Assembly (NCBI GenBank): GCA_013349325.1
Contig: DUZX01000010.1
Location: 1 to 64,000 of the forward strand
Length of the DNA stretch: 64,000 bases
Direction of reading: 5' to 3'
From: Desulfuromonadales bacterium
Lineage (GTDB): Bacteria; Desulfobacterota; Desulfuromonadia; Geobacterales; Pseudopelobacteraceae
Under the pieces are notes generated by a model. That model saw only the letters and a list, made by a program, of their open reading frames with translations. It made no database searches and was not told the origin of the DNA. Shown here one piece after another: positions 25,099 through 35,670 of the stretch (position 1 is the first letter of the stretch; the number at the start of each line of letters is the position of its first letter). Made by a program: the position numbers and the translations under genes.

Positions 25099-26079
25099 AT
25101 GGCGGTCATGGAAGTAAAAGCAACGTATGTTCCCGTAAGTCTTGAGAGTATTGAACCGCTGATATTTCCCGATGTTGCCCTGTTTATAAAAACCGGTGGT
25201 AACTTTGTTCTCTATAAGAACCACGGCCGCGATTTCAGTGAGCATGATCGGGAGCGCCTGGCCAGGAACGGCGTCGAGTTCGTCTTTGTTTCCAATGAGG
25301 AGATGGATGTCATCACCAGCCACATGGAAGCAAGCGCCGAGCGCATGCTGAAGAGTGATCTGCTCGACGCCAAGGCCAAGGGCAAAATGATCTACCAGAC
25401 ATCCATTAACTTTGTGGATGACATGTTCAATAATCCGGACAAATCCACCGACCTGGATCGTACCAAGCGGCTTGTCGAGAACCTGATGCTGTATCTTTCC
25501 AACAGCCCTGACGCTATCAAGTCCCTCGAATCGGTCATGTCGCACAACTACCACACCTTCGTGCATTCGTTGCAGGTCGCATCGTTGACGCTCCTGATGC
25601 ATTCTGAAGCCTATACACTCTCGCGGGATGAGATGCTGGATGTCGGCGCCGGAGCCATCTTCCATGATTTTGGCAAGATTTTTGTTCCGCAGGAGATTCT
25701 GAACAAGAGCGGGAAGCTGAACGATGCGGAAATACAGGTTTTGAAACGGCACCCTGAGGAGGGGTATCAATTTTTGCAAAAGAAATCGGTGCTCTCGCCG
25801 GTAGCACTCTCCATCATACGAATGCATCATGAACGCTGCAACGGCAGTGGCTATCCACTCGGCCTGCAGAGCAGGGATATTCCGCGCAGTGCCCAAGTTG
25901 CCGGCGTCGTAGATGTTTATTGTACCCTGACGAGTGATAACAGCGGCAACAAGACCATGCCGCCTCATATTGCCGTGCAGTTGATGCGTAATCAGATGAA
26001 GGAGTTATTCGCTCCCAATCTCATGAACACATTGGAAAAGCTGGTCTGCACAGAGGATGTTCAACAGTTCATATTATAA
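25099..26079 (+). CDS. HD-GYP cyclic-dinucleotide phosphodiesterase
   Basis: A 326-residue cytoplasmic protein. N-terminal ~75 residues form a DUF3391-like domain (LIFPDVALFIKTGGNFVLYK). The HD-GYP domain follows: HSLQVASL, HDFGKIFVPQEILNKSGKL and CNGSGYPLGL carry the metal-binding HD and the GYP signature; HPEEGYQFL and HHERCNG supply further histidines. These enzymes hydrolyse c-di-GMP and some act on 3',3'-cGAMP. It starts 14 bases after rnj, so they may be cotranscribed. Its possible link to the riboswitches at 17164-17564 is inference. Confidence 0.9.
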   Translation: MAVMEVKATYVPVSLESIEPLIFPDVALFIKTGGNFVLYKNHGRDFSEHDRERLARNGVEFVFVSNEEMDVITSHMEASAERMLKSDLLDAKAKGKMIYQTSINFVDDMFNNPDKSTDLDRTKRLVENLMLYLSNSPDAIKSLESVMSHNYHTFVHSLQVASLTLLMHSEAYTLSRDEMLDVGAGAIFHDFGKIFVPQEILNKSGKLNDAEIQVLKRHPEEGYQFLQKKSVLSPVALSIIRMHHERCNGSGYPLGLQSRDIPRSAQVAGVVDVYCTLTSDNSGNKTMPPHIAVQLMRNQMKELFAPNLMNTLEKLVCTEDVQQFIL

Positions 26080-26191
26080 ACCTGACGTACGTATTTTTAC
26101 CATTCCTGCATGCTTGTACTCATGCCGGTCTGATGGTATTCTCTCTCCGTGGCATATCAAATAAGCGAATAAGCTTTAAGAAGGAACCGCT

Positions 26192-26554
26192 ATGAATTCA
26201 GATGACCACCAAAATTCGGAATCTCCGGAAATGCTTTCACTGATGGGTTTCAGCCTTGCAAAGGAAGCGGGCCAGTTCCAAAAAGGGATTCAGATGTGTA
26301 TGAAAGCGATTGCGCTCAATCCGCGCAACTGCGATCACTATTTACATCTCGGACGCATCTATCTGCTGGCACGCAAGAAACATCTCGCCATCAAGGTCTT
26401 CAATAAAGGTATCTCGATCCGCAAGGATGCACGCATCCTCGAAGAGCTCAGGCAGCTTGGCAGCCGCAAATCACCACCATTTGCCTCGTTGCCGCGCGAT
26501 CATGTCATTAATGTGTATGCCGGAAAGTTTCTGCACGCCCTGAAGCTGCGCTAA
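26192..26554 (+). CDS. small TPR protein, 120 aa
   Basis: Two to three tetratricopeptide repeats: SLMGFSLAKEAGQFQKGIQM, CDHYLHLGRIYLLARKKHLA with FNKGISI. No signal peptide. AAGAAGGAA precedes the ATG. The basic C-terminal tail is unusual. Likely a protein-interaction adaptor of unknown partner. Confidence 0.75.
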   Translation: MNSDDHQNSESPEMLSLMGFSLAKEAGQFQKGIQMCMKAIALNPRNCDHYLHLGRIYLLARKKHLAIKVFNKGISIRKDARILEELRQLGSRKSPPFASLPRDHVINVYAGKFLHALKLR

Positions 26555-26559
26555 ACAAA

Positions 26560-26590
26560 AAGCGGGACCGCCGCATGGCTGGTCCCGCTT
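26560..26590 (-). terminator. intrinsic terminator of tyrS
   Basis: AAGCGGGACC (26560-26569) pairs with GGTCCCGCTT (26581-26590). On the minus strand a T-rich tract (TTTTTGTTT) follows, which fits termination of tyrS; on the plus strand it can end the TPR gene less efficiently. Confidence 0.82.
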
Positions 26591-26613
26591 CTGAATCTGG
26601 TATGAAGTCCCGC

Positions 26614-27825
26614 CTATAGCACCACAATCCTCGCAAACCGGCGCTTACCGATCTGAACAATATACTCTCCGGTTGCGGTCAACTCCAGATTGGTGTCGCT
26701 GACCTTTTCGCCGTTCAGCTTGACACCACCCTGATCAATTGCACGCCGCCCTTCGCCGTTGGACTTGGTCAGTCCGGCCTCAGTCATGGCACGCGCCAGC
26801 AGAATCAGACCATCTGACTCCGTAAATGTTACCTGCGGCATATCCTCGGGAATCTCATTTTCCTTAAAACGCTTGACGAAGTTTTCTTCGGCAGTTTCAC
26901 CGGTTCCGGCACCATGGAATCGGGAAACAATCTCGCGACCCAGCTGTTTTTTGGCCGCCATCGGATGCAGCGAATGATCCTTGAGATTACGTTTCAAGAC
27001 TCCGATATCTGCCAGGCTCATATCGGAAAGCAGTTCATAATACCGTAGCATCAGCTCATCGGAGATCGACATGATTTTGCCGAAAATATCATCGGCCAAC
27101 TCGTTGATGCCGATATAGTTGCCGAGTGACTTGGACATTTTGTTGACCCCGTCCAGCCCTTCCAGGAGTGGCATGGTCAGGACACATTGCGGTGACTGGC
27201 CCCACTCGCGCTGCAGCTCACGCCCCATCAGCAGGTTGAATTTCTGATCCGTACCCCCCAACTCCACGTCAGACTTCAGGGCCACCGAATCGTATCCCTG
27301 AATCAGCGGATACATGAATTCATGAATGGCGATCGGCTGCTGGCTGTTGTAGCGCTTATGAAAATCGTCACGCTCCAGCATGCGCGCGACGGTATATTTG
27401 GAAGCCAGACCGATCATCCCGGCCGCATCCAGCTTGTTGAGCCATTCGGAGTTGAAAACCACCGTGGTCTTCTCCGGATCAAGGATCTTGAAGACCTGCT
27501 CCTTGTAGGTTTCAGCATTGCGCAGCACATCTTCGCGCGTCAGCACCTTGCGGGTTTCGGACTTACCGGTCGGATCCCCGATCATACCGGTAAAGTCACC
27601 GATCAGAAAGTTGACCTCATGCCCCAGCTGCTGGAAATGCCGCAATTTCTGGATCAGGACGGTATGTCCCAGATGCAGGTCGGGAGCGGTCGGATCAAAG
27701 CCGGCCTTGATCTTGAGCGGTACGCCGCTTGTAAGAGATTTCTCCAGTTTTTCTTCAAGCTCTTTTTCGACCAGAATTTCAACGCTACCGCGTTTGATAA
27801 CGGCCATCTGTTCGGCTACAGACAT
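26614..27825 (-). CDS. tyrS: tyrosyl-tRNA synthetase
   Basis: A 403-residue class I synthetase. HLGH at residues 51-54 is the HIGH motif and KMSKSLGN the KMSKS motif; [16 protein letters not shown] is typical of the bacterial long TyrRS-Z branch. A C-terminal S4 domain ([15 protein letters not shown]) binds tRNA. The start lies 27 bases downstream of the ymdB-like stop, so it is the last gene of an rny / ymdB / tyrS transcript. Confidence 0.97.
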   Translation of the reverse strand: MSVAEQMAVIKRGSVEILVEKELEEKLEKSLTSGVPLKIKAGFDPTAPDLHLGHTVLIQKLRHFQQLGHEVNFLIGDFTGMIGDPTGKSETRKVLTREDVLRNAETYKEQVFKILDPEKTTVVFNSEWLNKLDAAGMIGLASKYTVARMLERDDFHKRYNSQQPIAIHEFMYPLIQGYDSVALKSDVELGGTDQKFNLLMGRELQREWGQSPQCVLTMPLLEGLDGVNKMSKSLGNYIGINELADDIFGKIMSISDELMLRYYELLSDMSLADIGVLKRNLKDHSLHPMAAKKQLGREIVSRFHGAGTGETAEENFVKRFKENEIPEDMPQVTFTESDGLILLARAMTEAGLTKSNGEGRRAIDQGGVKLNGEKVSDTNLELTATGEYIVQIGKRRFARIVVL

Positions 27826-27852
27826 ATACTCTACCTTTCAGGTGCTAAGAAA

Positions 27853-28638
27853 TCAGCAGGGAATGTTTACTCTCTCGATACTAACCGCCTTGCCACTGTT
27901 TTCGTCCACTCCGATCACGACTGCATTCAGGCGGATATCCTTTTTGCCTACTTCGAATTTGGCCGGAAGCTGTGTCAGAAAGCGCTGAAGGGTCTCTTCC
28001 TTGCCCATGCCGATAACCGAATCAAAGCTGCCGGTCATGCCGGCGTCGGTCAAAAAAGCCGTTCCTTGCGGTAAAATCCGTTCATCAGCGGTCTGAACAT
28101 GGGTGTGGGTCCCGACAACAACGCTGACCCGGCCATCCAGATACCATCCCAGTGCCGATTTTTCAGAGGTCGCCTCGGCGTGGAAATCAACCAGGATGAT
28201 GGAAGTTTCACGCTGCAGTTTTTCAAGCTCACGGTCAGCCGTCCGGAAGGGACATTCCAGGTTCTTCATATAGATGCGCCCTTCCAGATTCAGAACGCCG
28301 ACTTTGGTGCCACCGGGAGTGGACAGAATGGTACTGCCAACGCCGGGTGCTCCGGCCGGATAGTTGGCCGGTCGGATGATATGCGGGTCGGACAGTATCA
28401 CGGCAACCTGTTCTTTTTTGTCCCAGATGTGGTTACCACTCGTCAGCAGGTGAATGCCTTGGTTGAACAGATCTTTGGCGACGTCGACTGTCAGGCCGAA
28501 GCCGCCGGCCGCATTCTCACCATTGGCGATAACAATATCAATCGTGTGCCGGTCCACCAGGCGGTGGAGTTCGCGTGAGACCGCCTGGCGTCCCGGTTTA
28601 CCGACAATATCACCGATGAACAGGATTTTAACGGGCAT
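27853..28638 (-). CDS. YmdB-type metallophosphoesterase
   Basis: A 261-residue protein of the TIGR00282 family. [38 protein letters not shown] and [10 protein letters not shown] carry the metal-binding residues. YmdB has 2',3'-cyclic nucleotide phosphodiesterase activity and regulates biofilm in Bacillus. It overlaps the rny 3' end by 11 bases, the same rny-ymdB pairing seen in Firmicutes. Confidence 0.93.
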   Translation of the reverse strand: MPVKILFIGDIVGKPGRQAVSRELHRLVDRHTIDIVIANGENAAGGFGLTVDVAKDLFNQGIHLLTSGNHIWDKKEQVAVILSDPHIIRPANYPAGAPGVGSTILSTPGGTKVGVLNLEGRIYMKNLECPFRTADRELEKLQRETSIILVDFHAEATSEKSALGWYLDGRVSVVVGTHTHVQTADERILPQGTAFLTDAGMTGSFDSVIGMGKEETLQRFLTQLPAKFEVGKKDIRLNAVVIGVDENSGKAVSIERVNIPC

Positions 28639-30193
28639 ATTCTACCGAACGCGTTTCACGAATAACATTGACCTTGATCTGGCCGGGATAGGTCATTTCT
28701 GCTTCGATCTTCTTGGCAATGTCGCGGGCCATGACAATCGACTGATCATCGGAAACCTGCTCGCTGGACACCATCACGCGAATTTCACGACCGGCCTGAA
28801 TGGCAAATGACGACTGCACGCCGCTGAACGATGTTGCGATACGTTCCAGATCTCCCAGACGCTTGACGTACGTTTCCATCATTTCGCGCCGTGCGCCGGG
28901 ACGGGCACCGGACAGGGCGTCAGCAGCCTGAACCAGAATCGCCAGAATCGAATTCGGCTTCTCGTCTTCATGATGGGCCATGATGGCATGTACAATCTTG
29001 GGGGTTTCTCCGTATTTACGGGCCAGTTCCGCGCCGATGACGGCGTGTGATCCTTCCACTTCATGGTCAACGGCTTTGCCCAGGTCGTGCAGCAGTCCGG
29101 CCCGTTTGGCCTGCTTGACGTTCAGCCCCAGTTCGGCTGCCATGATCCCGCAGAGGAAGGCGACTTCCAGCGAGTGCAGGTAGACGTTCTGGGTATACGA
29201 GGTGCGGTATTTGAGACGACCGATCAGTTTGAGTATTTCCGGATGGATACCGTGAACACCCAGGTCGAAGGCGGCCTGTTCGCCGGCCTCTTTAATTGAA
29301 AGTTCAACCTCTTCGGTCGATTTGGCCACCACCTCTTCGATACGGCCGGGGTGAATACGCCCGTCAGCCAGCAGCTTTTCGAGAGACAAGCGGGCCACTT
29401 CGCGCCGAACCGGATTGAAGCCGGACAGGATCACCGCCTCCGGCGTATCATCAATAATCAGGTCGATACCGGTAGCCGCTTCCAGCGCGCGAATATTGCG
29501 CCCTTCGCGGCCGATGATGCGCCCCTTCATCTCATCCGACGGTAGTGGCACAACCGATACCGTACGTTCTGCGACATATTCTCCTGCATAGCGCTGAATA
29601 GCCAGTGCCATGATCTCCTTGGCTTTTTTATCTCCGGTTTCACGGGCCTCATCCTCGATAGCCCTGATGATTTTGGCTGCGTCATGCTTGGCTTCGGTTT
29701 CCATGGCGTTCATCAGCTCTTTTTTGGCTTCCGCAGCCGACATGCCGGAAATCTGTTCCAATCTGGCATTCTGGATTTCAGATGCTTTTTTAAGCTCTTC
29801 ATCGCGCACCAGAAGCAGTTGTTCTTTTTGTGAAACAGCCTGTTCTTTTTTGAGAATGTCCATCTCTTTCTGGTCGATCAAGCCTGCTTTTTTGTCGAGA
29901 TTTTCTTCCTTCTGGGTCAACCGTTTTTCAAGTGCCTGCAGATCCTTGTTTTTCTCGCTCGTTTTACGATCATGTTCTTCCTTGGCCTGAATTGCTGCAT
30001 CCTTGGCCTTAAGTTCTGCTTCTTTGGTAATGGTTTCCGCTTCACGGCGGGCATCACCGATCATTTTTCCAACCAGCTCTTCAGCCTGCTTGACAATCGA
30101 GTCGGTATCTTTCCTGTTAAGCTTGTTCCCGGCCAGATACGCCACGGCAGCAACAACCAGGGTGACGACTACCATCCAGATACTCACGTCCAT
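28628..30193 (-). CDS. rny: ribonuclease Y
   Basis: A 521-residue endoribonuclease that starts mRNA decay. One N-terminal membrane helix ([15 protein letters not shown]), a ~150-residue coiled coil rich in Lys/Glu, the KH domain ([19 protein letters not shown]), the HD domain ([12 protein letters not shown]) and the C-terminal helical domain are in the usual order. First gene of the rny / ymdB / tyrS run. Confidence 0.97.
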   Translation of the reverse strand: MDVSIWMVVVTLVVAAVAYLAGNKLNRKDTDSIVKQAEELVGKMIGDARREAETITKEAELKAKDAAIQAKEEHDRKTSEKNKDLQALEKRLTQKEENLDKKAGLIDQKEMDILKKEQAVSQKEQLLLVRDEELKKASEIQNARLEQISGMSAAEAKKELMNAMETEAKHDAAKIIRAIEDEARETGDKKAKEIMALAIQRYAGEYVAERTVSVVPLPSDEMKGRIIGREGRNIRALEAATGIDLIIDDTPEAVILSGFNPVRREVARLSLEKLLADGRIHPGRIEEVVAKSTEEVELSIKEAGEQAAFDLGVHGIHPEILKLIGRLKYRTSYTQNVYLHSLEVAFLCGIMAAELGLNVKQAKRAGLLHDLGKAVDHEVEGSHAVIGAELARKYGETPKIVHAIMAHHEDEKPNSILAILVQAADALSGARPGARREMMETYVKRLGDLERIATSFSGVQSSFAIQAGREIRVMVSSEQVSDDQSIVMARDIAKKIEAEMTYPGQIKVNVIRETRSVEYAR

Positions 30194-30248
30194 ATATATA
30201 ACCTCCTGTATGTGAATCCGGGCTGCTTGTATCAGCTCCGGTTACTTC

Positions 30249-30809
30249 TTAAATACGCACAATCCGAGTTTCCGTAACGACAATTTCCATTGGTATATCA
30301 TGCGGATCAATCTGAATCGGCCCCTCGATCAGTTGAAAATCATGGCAGAGTCCGATCAGATGTGCCGTGCGACCGGAATGATGCAAAAAACGGTCATAAA
30401 AACCCTTGCCGTAGCCGATGCGGTGGCCGGTCAGGTCAAAGGCAACACCAGGGACAACGATAAGATCAACTTCATCAATACCATGCTCAGTGCAGGCCGG
30501 ACATGGTTCCATAATACCAAAGGCACCCTTTTGCAGTGATTCCGGACTTTCGAGGCGACGGAAAACCATTTTCTGGCCGCACACCGCCGGATACAGCACC
30601 CGTTTTCCTGATGCACATGCTGCGGTCAGCAGCAATGACGTGTCGGTCTCATTGTGCGCCGGTGCGTACAACGCAATACATTCCGCCCGCTGGAATTCAG
30701 CCAGTGAAAGCAGATTTTTCTGTGCAGCACGGCTCGAGGTCAGCCACAGGTGACGATTGAGTGAACGACGCTCTGCCAGAAGCTGTGCACGGAGAGATCG
30801 CTTGGGCAT
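30249..30809 (-). CDS. 5-formyltetrahydrofolate cyclo-ligase
   Basis: A 186-residue enzyme converting 5-formyl-THF to 5,10-methenyl-THF with ATP. VVPGVAFDLTGHRIGYGKGFYDRFL is the family signature, and the N-terminal KRSLRAQLLAERRSL and MVFRRLESPE are typical. Upstream on the same strand lie a probable 6S RNA and zapA, the conserved zapA-ssrS-ygfA order of proteobacteria. Confidence 0.94.
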   Translation of the reverse strand: MPKRSLRAQLLAERRSLNRHLWLTSSRAAQKNLLSLAEFQRAECIALYAPAHNETDTSLLLTAACASGKRVLYPAVCGQKMVFRRLESPESLQKGAFGIMEPCPACTEHGIDEVDLIVVPGVAFDLTGHRIGYGKGFYDRFLHHSGRTAHLIGLCHDFQLIEGPIQIDPHDIPMEIVVTETRIVRI

Positions 30810-30859
30810 ACAGAACTTTCACGCTATAAAAATAGTTGGAGTTGTCCCGAACAGTATCG

Positions 30860-31037
30860 GGAAGGTCGACCAGGGAGGATGAAAGTGTGAGAAAAGGCTC
30901 GCGAGTGCCATCGGATATTAACGTAGATTTGGGCGTTACATTACTCGGAGCAGTTTCTTCCTTTCAGTGAGGATATATTCAGCTTGGGTTCTGCTATCAG
31001 GAATCAGGTGCGATCTGATGCTACGCCTCTGAGTGTC
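30860..31037 (-). ncRNA. ssrS: probable 6S RNA
   Basis: A ~260-base gap between zapA and the cyclo-ligase gene has no open frame but has a strong minus-strand promoter at 31044-31072. In proteobacteria this position holds ssrS, the 6S RNA that sequesters RNA polymerase. I could find only a partial closing stem (AGAGGC with GCCTTT), so the call rests on position and promoter. The 3' end is approximate. Confidence 0.45.
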
Positions 31038-31043
31038 CGATCA

Positions 31044-31072
31044 ATGGTACTGCTGCTGCGATATATAGTCAA
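31044..31072 (-). promoter_or_regulatory. promoter of the probable 6S RNA
   Basis: On the minus strand TTGACT (31072-31067) and TACCAT (31049-31044) are exactly 17 bases apart, with a start expected near 31037. Confidence 0.6.
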
Positions 31073-31097
31073 AAGTCTCCCTGAGAGACCGTGTAAA

Positions 31098-31370
31098 TCA
31101 GGCTGTTTCCAGTTTCCTGATGATTTCCTGAATCCTGTTGTCAATGGCGCCGCTCTGCCCCTGACGCGATTTCAGATCGATAAGCTCTTCAGCGGTATTC
31201 AGCAGCGCCAGAGTCAAAACCAACTGGGCGTCACTGCTGCTTAAGGCGCTGCCGATTTGCAGCAAACGATGATTGACAAACGACTCAATCTCTCGCACTT
31301 TTTCCGTCGGTGCAGAGCTCCTGACGGAGAGCTCGCGCCCCAGAATCGTCACCGCATGGCTTCTCTTCAT
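31098..31370 (-). CDS. zapA: cell division protein ZapA
   Basis: A 90-residue protein: VTILGRELSVRSSAPTEKVR followed by a long C-terminal helix (LVLTLALLNTAEELIDLK), the ZapA fold that bundles FtsZ filaments. It follows a small coiled-coil ZapB-type gene on the same strand with 21 bases between, as in related genomes. Confidence 0.9.
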   Translation of the reverse strand: MKRSHAVTILGRELSVRSSAPTEKVREIESFVNHRLLQIGSALSSSDAQLVLTLALLNTAEELIDLKSRQGQSGAIDNRIQEIIRKLETA

Positions 31371-31391
31371 ACGATGACCGTTTGCATATTT

Positions 31392-31568
31392 TTAAATCCC
31401 GTCCAGCTTGCCAAGAATGGCATCAACGCGGGATTTAAGCCCTTCCCGATCAGAAGAAAGCCGGCTAAGTTCGGCATTCAGGCGGTTGTTCTCTTCTTTA
31501 AGGACATTATACTTCTCAACAATGTCGCCGATCCGTCTTTCCAGTACATCTATCAGTTCTTGGTCCAT
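31392..31568 (-). CDS. zapB: ZapB-type coiled-coil protein, 58 aa
   Basis: The product reads MDQELIDVLERRIGDIVEKY, then a leucine-zipper-like coiled coil (VLKEENNRLNAELSRLSSDR) to the end. Its start at 31568 follows AAGGAAAA; the longer open frame upstream overlaps ftsY and is unlikely to be used. Position between ftsY and zapA supports a role at the division ring. Confidence 0.68.
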   Translation of the reverse strand: MDQELIDVLERRIGDIVEKYNVLKEENNRLNAELSRLSSDREGLKSRVDAILGKLDGI

Positions 31569-31686
31569 GAGTTCGTTTTCCTTTCGAGGGGGTGAAATGT
31601 ACTCGCTGACAGCGATAAAGTCAAGCCCCAATTGATTAAATTCGAGCGGTGCTTCAGCTTTGCGCACCACACGCATGTGACGTTTT

Positions 31687-32775
31687 TTATGCTTGGAAGA
31701 GGGCATCCGTGAACTCCTGCGGATCGAAGTCACGCAGGTCCTCGATCGATTCGCCAACACCGATATAGCGGACCGGAAGGGCAAACTCATGACTGACCGC
31801 TACCACAATACCCCCCTTGGCGGTACCATCCAGTTTTGTCAGGGCCAAACCGGTCACCCCGGCGGCCTCCTTGAAGAGCCGTGTCTGTGAAATTGCATTC
31901 TGACCTGTGGCGGCGTCCAGCACCAGAAGTGTCTCATGCGGCGCACCTGGAATTTCGCGGTCGATCACCCGGCGGATTTTTTTCATCTCCTCCATCAGAT
32001 TGACCTTTGTATGCAGTCGGCCGGCAGTATCAACGACCAGAATATCAACCTCGCGGGCAACCGCCGCCTTGCAGGCGTCAAAAACAACCGCCGAAGGGTC
32101 GGCACCCTCCTTGTGGCGAATCACATCAACGCCGGAACGGCTTCCCCAGGCGATCAGCTGCTCAGCAGCGGCAGCACGAAATGTATCGGCTGCCGCCAGC
32201 AGGACTTTGCTGCCGGAAGCTGAAAACCGCGATGCCAGTTTGCCGATAGTGGTGGTTTTACCGACTCCGTTAACGCCGATCACCAGCATTACGAACGGTT
32301 TTTTGCTGCTCATTTCAAGCGGAAGATGGTGGGCAGTCAACCTGGCCAGAATTTCTTCCTTGAGTGCGCTTCGCAGTGCCTCACCATCTTTGAGTTCATT
32401 GCGCCCCAGTCGTTGTTCGAGGGTGCGGATCAGCTCCACCGTTGTTTTGACGCCGATATCCGACGTGATCAGGATCTCTTCCAGCTCCTCAAACGTATCG
32501 GCATCGATGGTCTTTTTACCCAACAACAGGGTATCGATACGCCCGACGAGCCCCTCTTTTGTTTTTTGCAACCCGACTTTCAATCTGCCAAAAAGATCAA
32601 CAACTCCAAAAGGATTGATAATTTCGGGTTTTTTTACCTCCGGAACGATTTCACCGTTGGCATCCAAAACCGGCTCCGGCTTCGGCTTTGAAGAGGGAAA
32701 CACCTCCATATTGGCAACGGTGACAATCTTGTCCATCATTCCACGGAAATAGCTTTTTTTCTCTTCCGGCTCCAT
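31687..32775 (-). CDS. ftsY: signal recognition particle receptor FtsY
   Basis: A 362-residue SRP GTPase. N-terminal acidic/basic A region, NG domain with [15 protein letters not shown] (P-loop), [26 protein letters not shown] and [10 protein letters not shown]. It docks ribosome-SRP complexes at the membrane. The start ATG at 32775 overlaps the stop of the roadblock gene (ATGA-type overlap, AAGGAG upstream); an upstream in-frame Met is inside that gene and rejected. Confidence 0.97.
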   Translation of the reverse strand: MEPEEKKSYFRGMMDKIVTVANMEVFPSSKPKPEPVLDANGEIVPEVKKPEIINPFGVVDLFGRLKVGLQKTKEGLVGRIDTLLLGKKTIDADTFEELEEILITSDIGVKTTVELIRTLEQRLGRNELKDGEALRSALKEEILARLTAHHLPLEMSSKKPFVMLVIGVNGVGKTTTIGKLASRFSASGSKVLLAAADTFRAAAAEQLIAWGSRSGVDVIRHKEGADPSAVVFDACKAAVAREVDILVVDTAGRLHTKVNLMEEMKKIRRVIDREIPGAPHETLLVLDAATGQNAISQTRLFKEAAGVTGLALTKLDGTAKGGIVVAVSHEFALPVRYIGVGESIEDLRDFDPQEFTDALFQA

Positions 32776-33131
32776 CAGATCTCCTTCTTCAGTACGGTAA
32801 TTGCCCGGCGGAAATGGTACAGCGCCAGTGCCACCGGGCAATTGCGTGCAATATTCATGACCAGAGAATAATCCTTATTGACGCAGCCGATGATAATGTG
32901 ACCGGCAGTGGAGGTCACGACCACGTCTTCTATCTCTCCGAGCTGGTCAGCACTCTGCATCTCTTTGAGTCGCGATAGAATAATACCCTTGTGAGCCGCG
33001 ATGAAACGGATATCGTAGGGATCGCAGTGACAATGCTCCATAACCGCTTCACCCTCCCAATCAACCAGGATGGCGCCGATAGCATACGGCACGCGATCCA
33101 CCAGGCTCTTGAGAATTATTTCGAATGGCAT
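32775..33131 (-). CDS. roadblock/LC7-domain protein
   Basis: About 118 residues from the ATG at 33131, which follows AAGAGGT; a longer frame to 33200 has no ribosome site. The alpha-beta pattern (LVDRVPYAIGAILVDWEGEAV and VVTSTAGHIIIGCVNKDYSLVM) is that of roadblock/LC7 proteins, which pair with small GTPases such as MglA. No MglA gene is adjacent; the overlap with the SRP GTPase gene ftsY is notable. Confidence 0.8.
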   Translation of the reverse strand: MPFEIILKSLVDRVPYAIGAILVDWEGEAVMEHCHCDPYDIRFIAAHKGIILSRLKEMQSADQLGEIEDVVVTSTAGHIIIGCVNKDYSLVMNIARNCPVALALYHFRRAITVLKKEI

Positions 33132-33318
33132 GACAAACCTCTTGTGTATCTCTGTCTCGGCGTACGAACGTATCATATAGCATATTTTTTGAATAAGCAT
33201 AATCCGTAATCCTGCGACAACCGTCCATTAGCCAAATCAGATCATTTTTCCTTTGCCTACCCTCTCCGATTACGGGTAATATGCCCACGTTTATCCATCC
33301 CCAAGGAAGTCAGAATCA

Positions 33319-35670
33319 ATGAGTGCAGAAGAAGTAAAAAAAGACAAAATGACCAAAGAGCTGCAGGGAATGGCACTTGGAACACTGGGAGTCTTTATCC
33401 TGCTGGCGTTTATCACCTTCAACTCGGCAGATGTCTCCTGGAACAGCTACTCAAACGAAGGGAGCATCCACAACCTCGGGGGGCGCTTTGGTGCGCAGCT
33501 GGCCGATCTGTTTTTTAACTGCTTCGGCCTGGCCTCCTATCTGGTGCCGCTGGCGCTCTTTTATATCGCCTACACCCTGTTCCGTTTCAAAGAAATCCGG
33601 CTGCGCTCCTATAAGCTTGCGGCAGTCGGTGGCCTGCTTTTTTCACTCTCAGGCCTGTTTGCCTTTTTCCGTGAAAAAACAGATTTTTTTGGCCAGCAGG
33701 TACCTACCGGCGGTGCGGTCGGAGTTATCACGACTCATTTTCTCAAGGGCACCATCGGTGCTACCGGGGCCCTGTTGTTGCTTGTGCCGCTGTTAGTCTC
33801 CTCAATCATGATCCTGTCGAAATTCTCCTTTATTCTCTTTGCCGGCTGGTGGTTTGAAGATCTCAAGCACAAATGGAATGCCTGGCAGGAGCAGCGCTCT
33901 CATGGAGCGGAGGATAAAAAGAAAGAGAAAGCCAAGACCGAAGGATTGCCGGTTGCGTCACCTGTGAGCGGCCCGATCATCACTCCGCCTGCGGCACCGG
34001 CACCGCGTCTCACGGCTGTCAAGAAGGAGAAGGAAAAGAAGCGCGAAGATGCCAAGACGGCAGCAATTCAGGAAACGTTCGAGTTTATCAAGGCTGAAGG
34101 GGACTTCCGTACGCCACCTTTCTCACTTTTGGATACAACACCCGCCAGTGAGAAGACCCTGGACCGCGACTCATTGACCATGAACGCCCGTTTGCTTGAG
34201 AAAAAACTTAAGGACTACAACATAGATGGCGAAGTGGTCGAGATCTGCCCCGGCCCGGTTATCACCATGTACGAATTTTCTCCGGCACCGGGCATCAAGA
34301 TCAGCCGTATAGCCGGCCTGTCGGACGATCTGACCATGGCGCTCCAGGCCATGTCGATCCGTATCGTGGCACCGATCCCCGGCAAAGGAGTGGTTGGCAT
34401 CGAAGTCCCGAACCGTGATCGTGATATGGTCTTTCTGCGCGAGATATTCAACTGTGAACATTTTTCACACAGCAAGATGAAGCTGCCGCTGGCGCTGGGA
34501 AAAGATATTGCCGGACAACCGGTCGTGACGGACCTGGCCAAAGCGCCACATCTGCTGGTGGCCGGCTCAACCGGTTCCGGTAAATCGGTTTCAATCAACA
34601 CCATGATTCTCTCTCTGCTTTACACATCTACCCCCAAGGATGTGCGCATGATCATGGTCGATCCCAAGATGCTCGAATTTTCGATGTACGAGGGCATCCC
34701 GCATCTGCTGCTGCCGGTCGTAACCGAACCGAAAAAGGCTTCACTGGCCCTGAAATGGGCGGTCAACGAGATGGAGCGCCGCTATCAGCTGCTCTCCGAT
34801 AAGGGCGTCAGAAATATTGATTCCTACAACAAGAAGCTGGCAGGTGAACTGCTGGAACAGGAGGAGTTGAACGCGCTTCCCGAAGCTGAAATTATTGAAG
34901 AACTCAATGATATCGTTGATGACGAAGATACGATTATTGATCCGATCCCCTTTGCGGTGGATGACGGTGATATGCTGGAACATAGCCACTTACCGTACAT
35001 CGTCGTTATCGTTGACGAATTAGCAGATTTAATGATGGTTGCAGGGCGCGAGGTCGAGGAACATATTGCCCGGCTGGCGCAAAAAGCCCGTGCTTCAGGC
35101 ATTCACCTGATTCTGGCCACACAGCGACCATCCGTAGATGTCATCACCGGCCTGATCAAGGCCAACCTGCCGTCACGAATCTCCTTTCAGGTCTCCTCCA
35201 AAGTTGATTCACGCACGATCCTCGACTGCAACGGCGCAGAAAGCCTGTTGGGTGCCGGCGACATGCTCTACCTGCCGCCCGGAACTTCCCGTCTGCAACG
35301 TATTCACGGCGCGTTTGTTTCTGACGCCGAGGTACAGCGCGTGGTTGACTTCCTTAAAAAACAGGGTAAACCGGTCTATGAAAAGTCGATTCTGGAGATG
35401 AAGGATACTGATGAGAAGAGCAGCAACGAAGATGAAATACAGGATGAGCGCTGGGAGGATGCTCTGCGACTGGTGGCAGAGACCAAACAGGCCAGCATCT
35501 CGATGGTTCAGCGCCGCCTGCGGATCGGCTATAACCGGGCTGCCCGGATTGTTGAAATGATGGAGAGCGAGGGAATGATCGCCCTGAGTGACGGTACCAG
35601 CAAACCACGAGAAATTTACATGGATGTCATTCACGCCTATCTGAATTCGCAGCTGACTAATTCACGATGA
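33319..35670 (+). CDS. ftsK: DNA translocase FtsK
   Basis: A 783-residue FtsK/SpoIIIE. Four N-terminal membrane helices (~20-190), a short charged linker, then the motor: alpha domain, Walker A in AGSTGSGKSVSIN (~414-425), Walker B in IVVIVDELADLMM and the C-terminal winged-helix gamma domain (ASISMVQRRLRIGYNRAARIVEMME) that reads KOPS sites. It couples chromosome dimer resolution to division. Short linker compared with E. coli, as in many Deltaproteobacteria. Confidence 0.97.
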   Translation: MSAEEVKKDKMTKELQGMALGTLGVFILLAFITFNSADVSWNSYSNEGSIHNLGGRFGAQLADLFFNCFGLASYLVPLALFYIAYTLFRFKEIRLRSYKLAAVGGLLFSLSGLFAFFREKTDFFGQQVPTGGAVGVITTHFLKGTIGATGALLLLVPLLVSSIMILSKFSFILFAGWWFEDLKHKWNAWQEQRSHGAEDKKKEKAKTEGLPVASPVSGPIITPPAAPAPRLTAVKKEKEKKREDAKTAAIQETFEFIKAEGDFRTPPFSLLDTTPASEKTLDRDSLTMNARLLEKKLKDYNIDGEVVEICPGPVITMYEFSPAPGIKISRIAGLSDDLTMALQAMSIRIVAPIPGKGVVGIEVPNRDRDMVFLREIFNCEHFSHSKMKLPLALGKDIAGQPVVTDLAKAPHLLVAGSTGSGKSVSINTMILSLLYTSTPKDVRMIMVDPKMLEFSMYEGIPHLLLPVVTEPKKASLALKWAVNEMERRYQLLSDKGVRNIDSYNKKLAGELLEQEELNALPEAEIIEELNDIVDDEDTIIDPIPFAVDDGDMLEHSHLPYIVVIVDELADLMMVAGREVEEHIARLAQKARASGIHLILATQRPSVDVITGLIKANLPSRISFQVSSKVDSRTILDCNGAESLLGAGDMLYLPPGTSRLQRIHGAFVSDAEVQRVVDFLKKQGKPVYEKSILEMKDTDEKSSNEDEIQDERWEDALRLVAETKQASISMVQRRLRIGYNRAARIVEMMESEGMIALSDGTSKPREIYMDVIHAYLNSQLTNSR

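Noticed and set aside
31569..31790. N-terminal extension of the ZapB frame ([16 protein letters not shown]...)
   Set aside because: It overlaps the ftsY 3' end, and the ribosome site fits the internal ATG at 31568.
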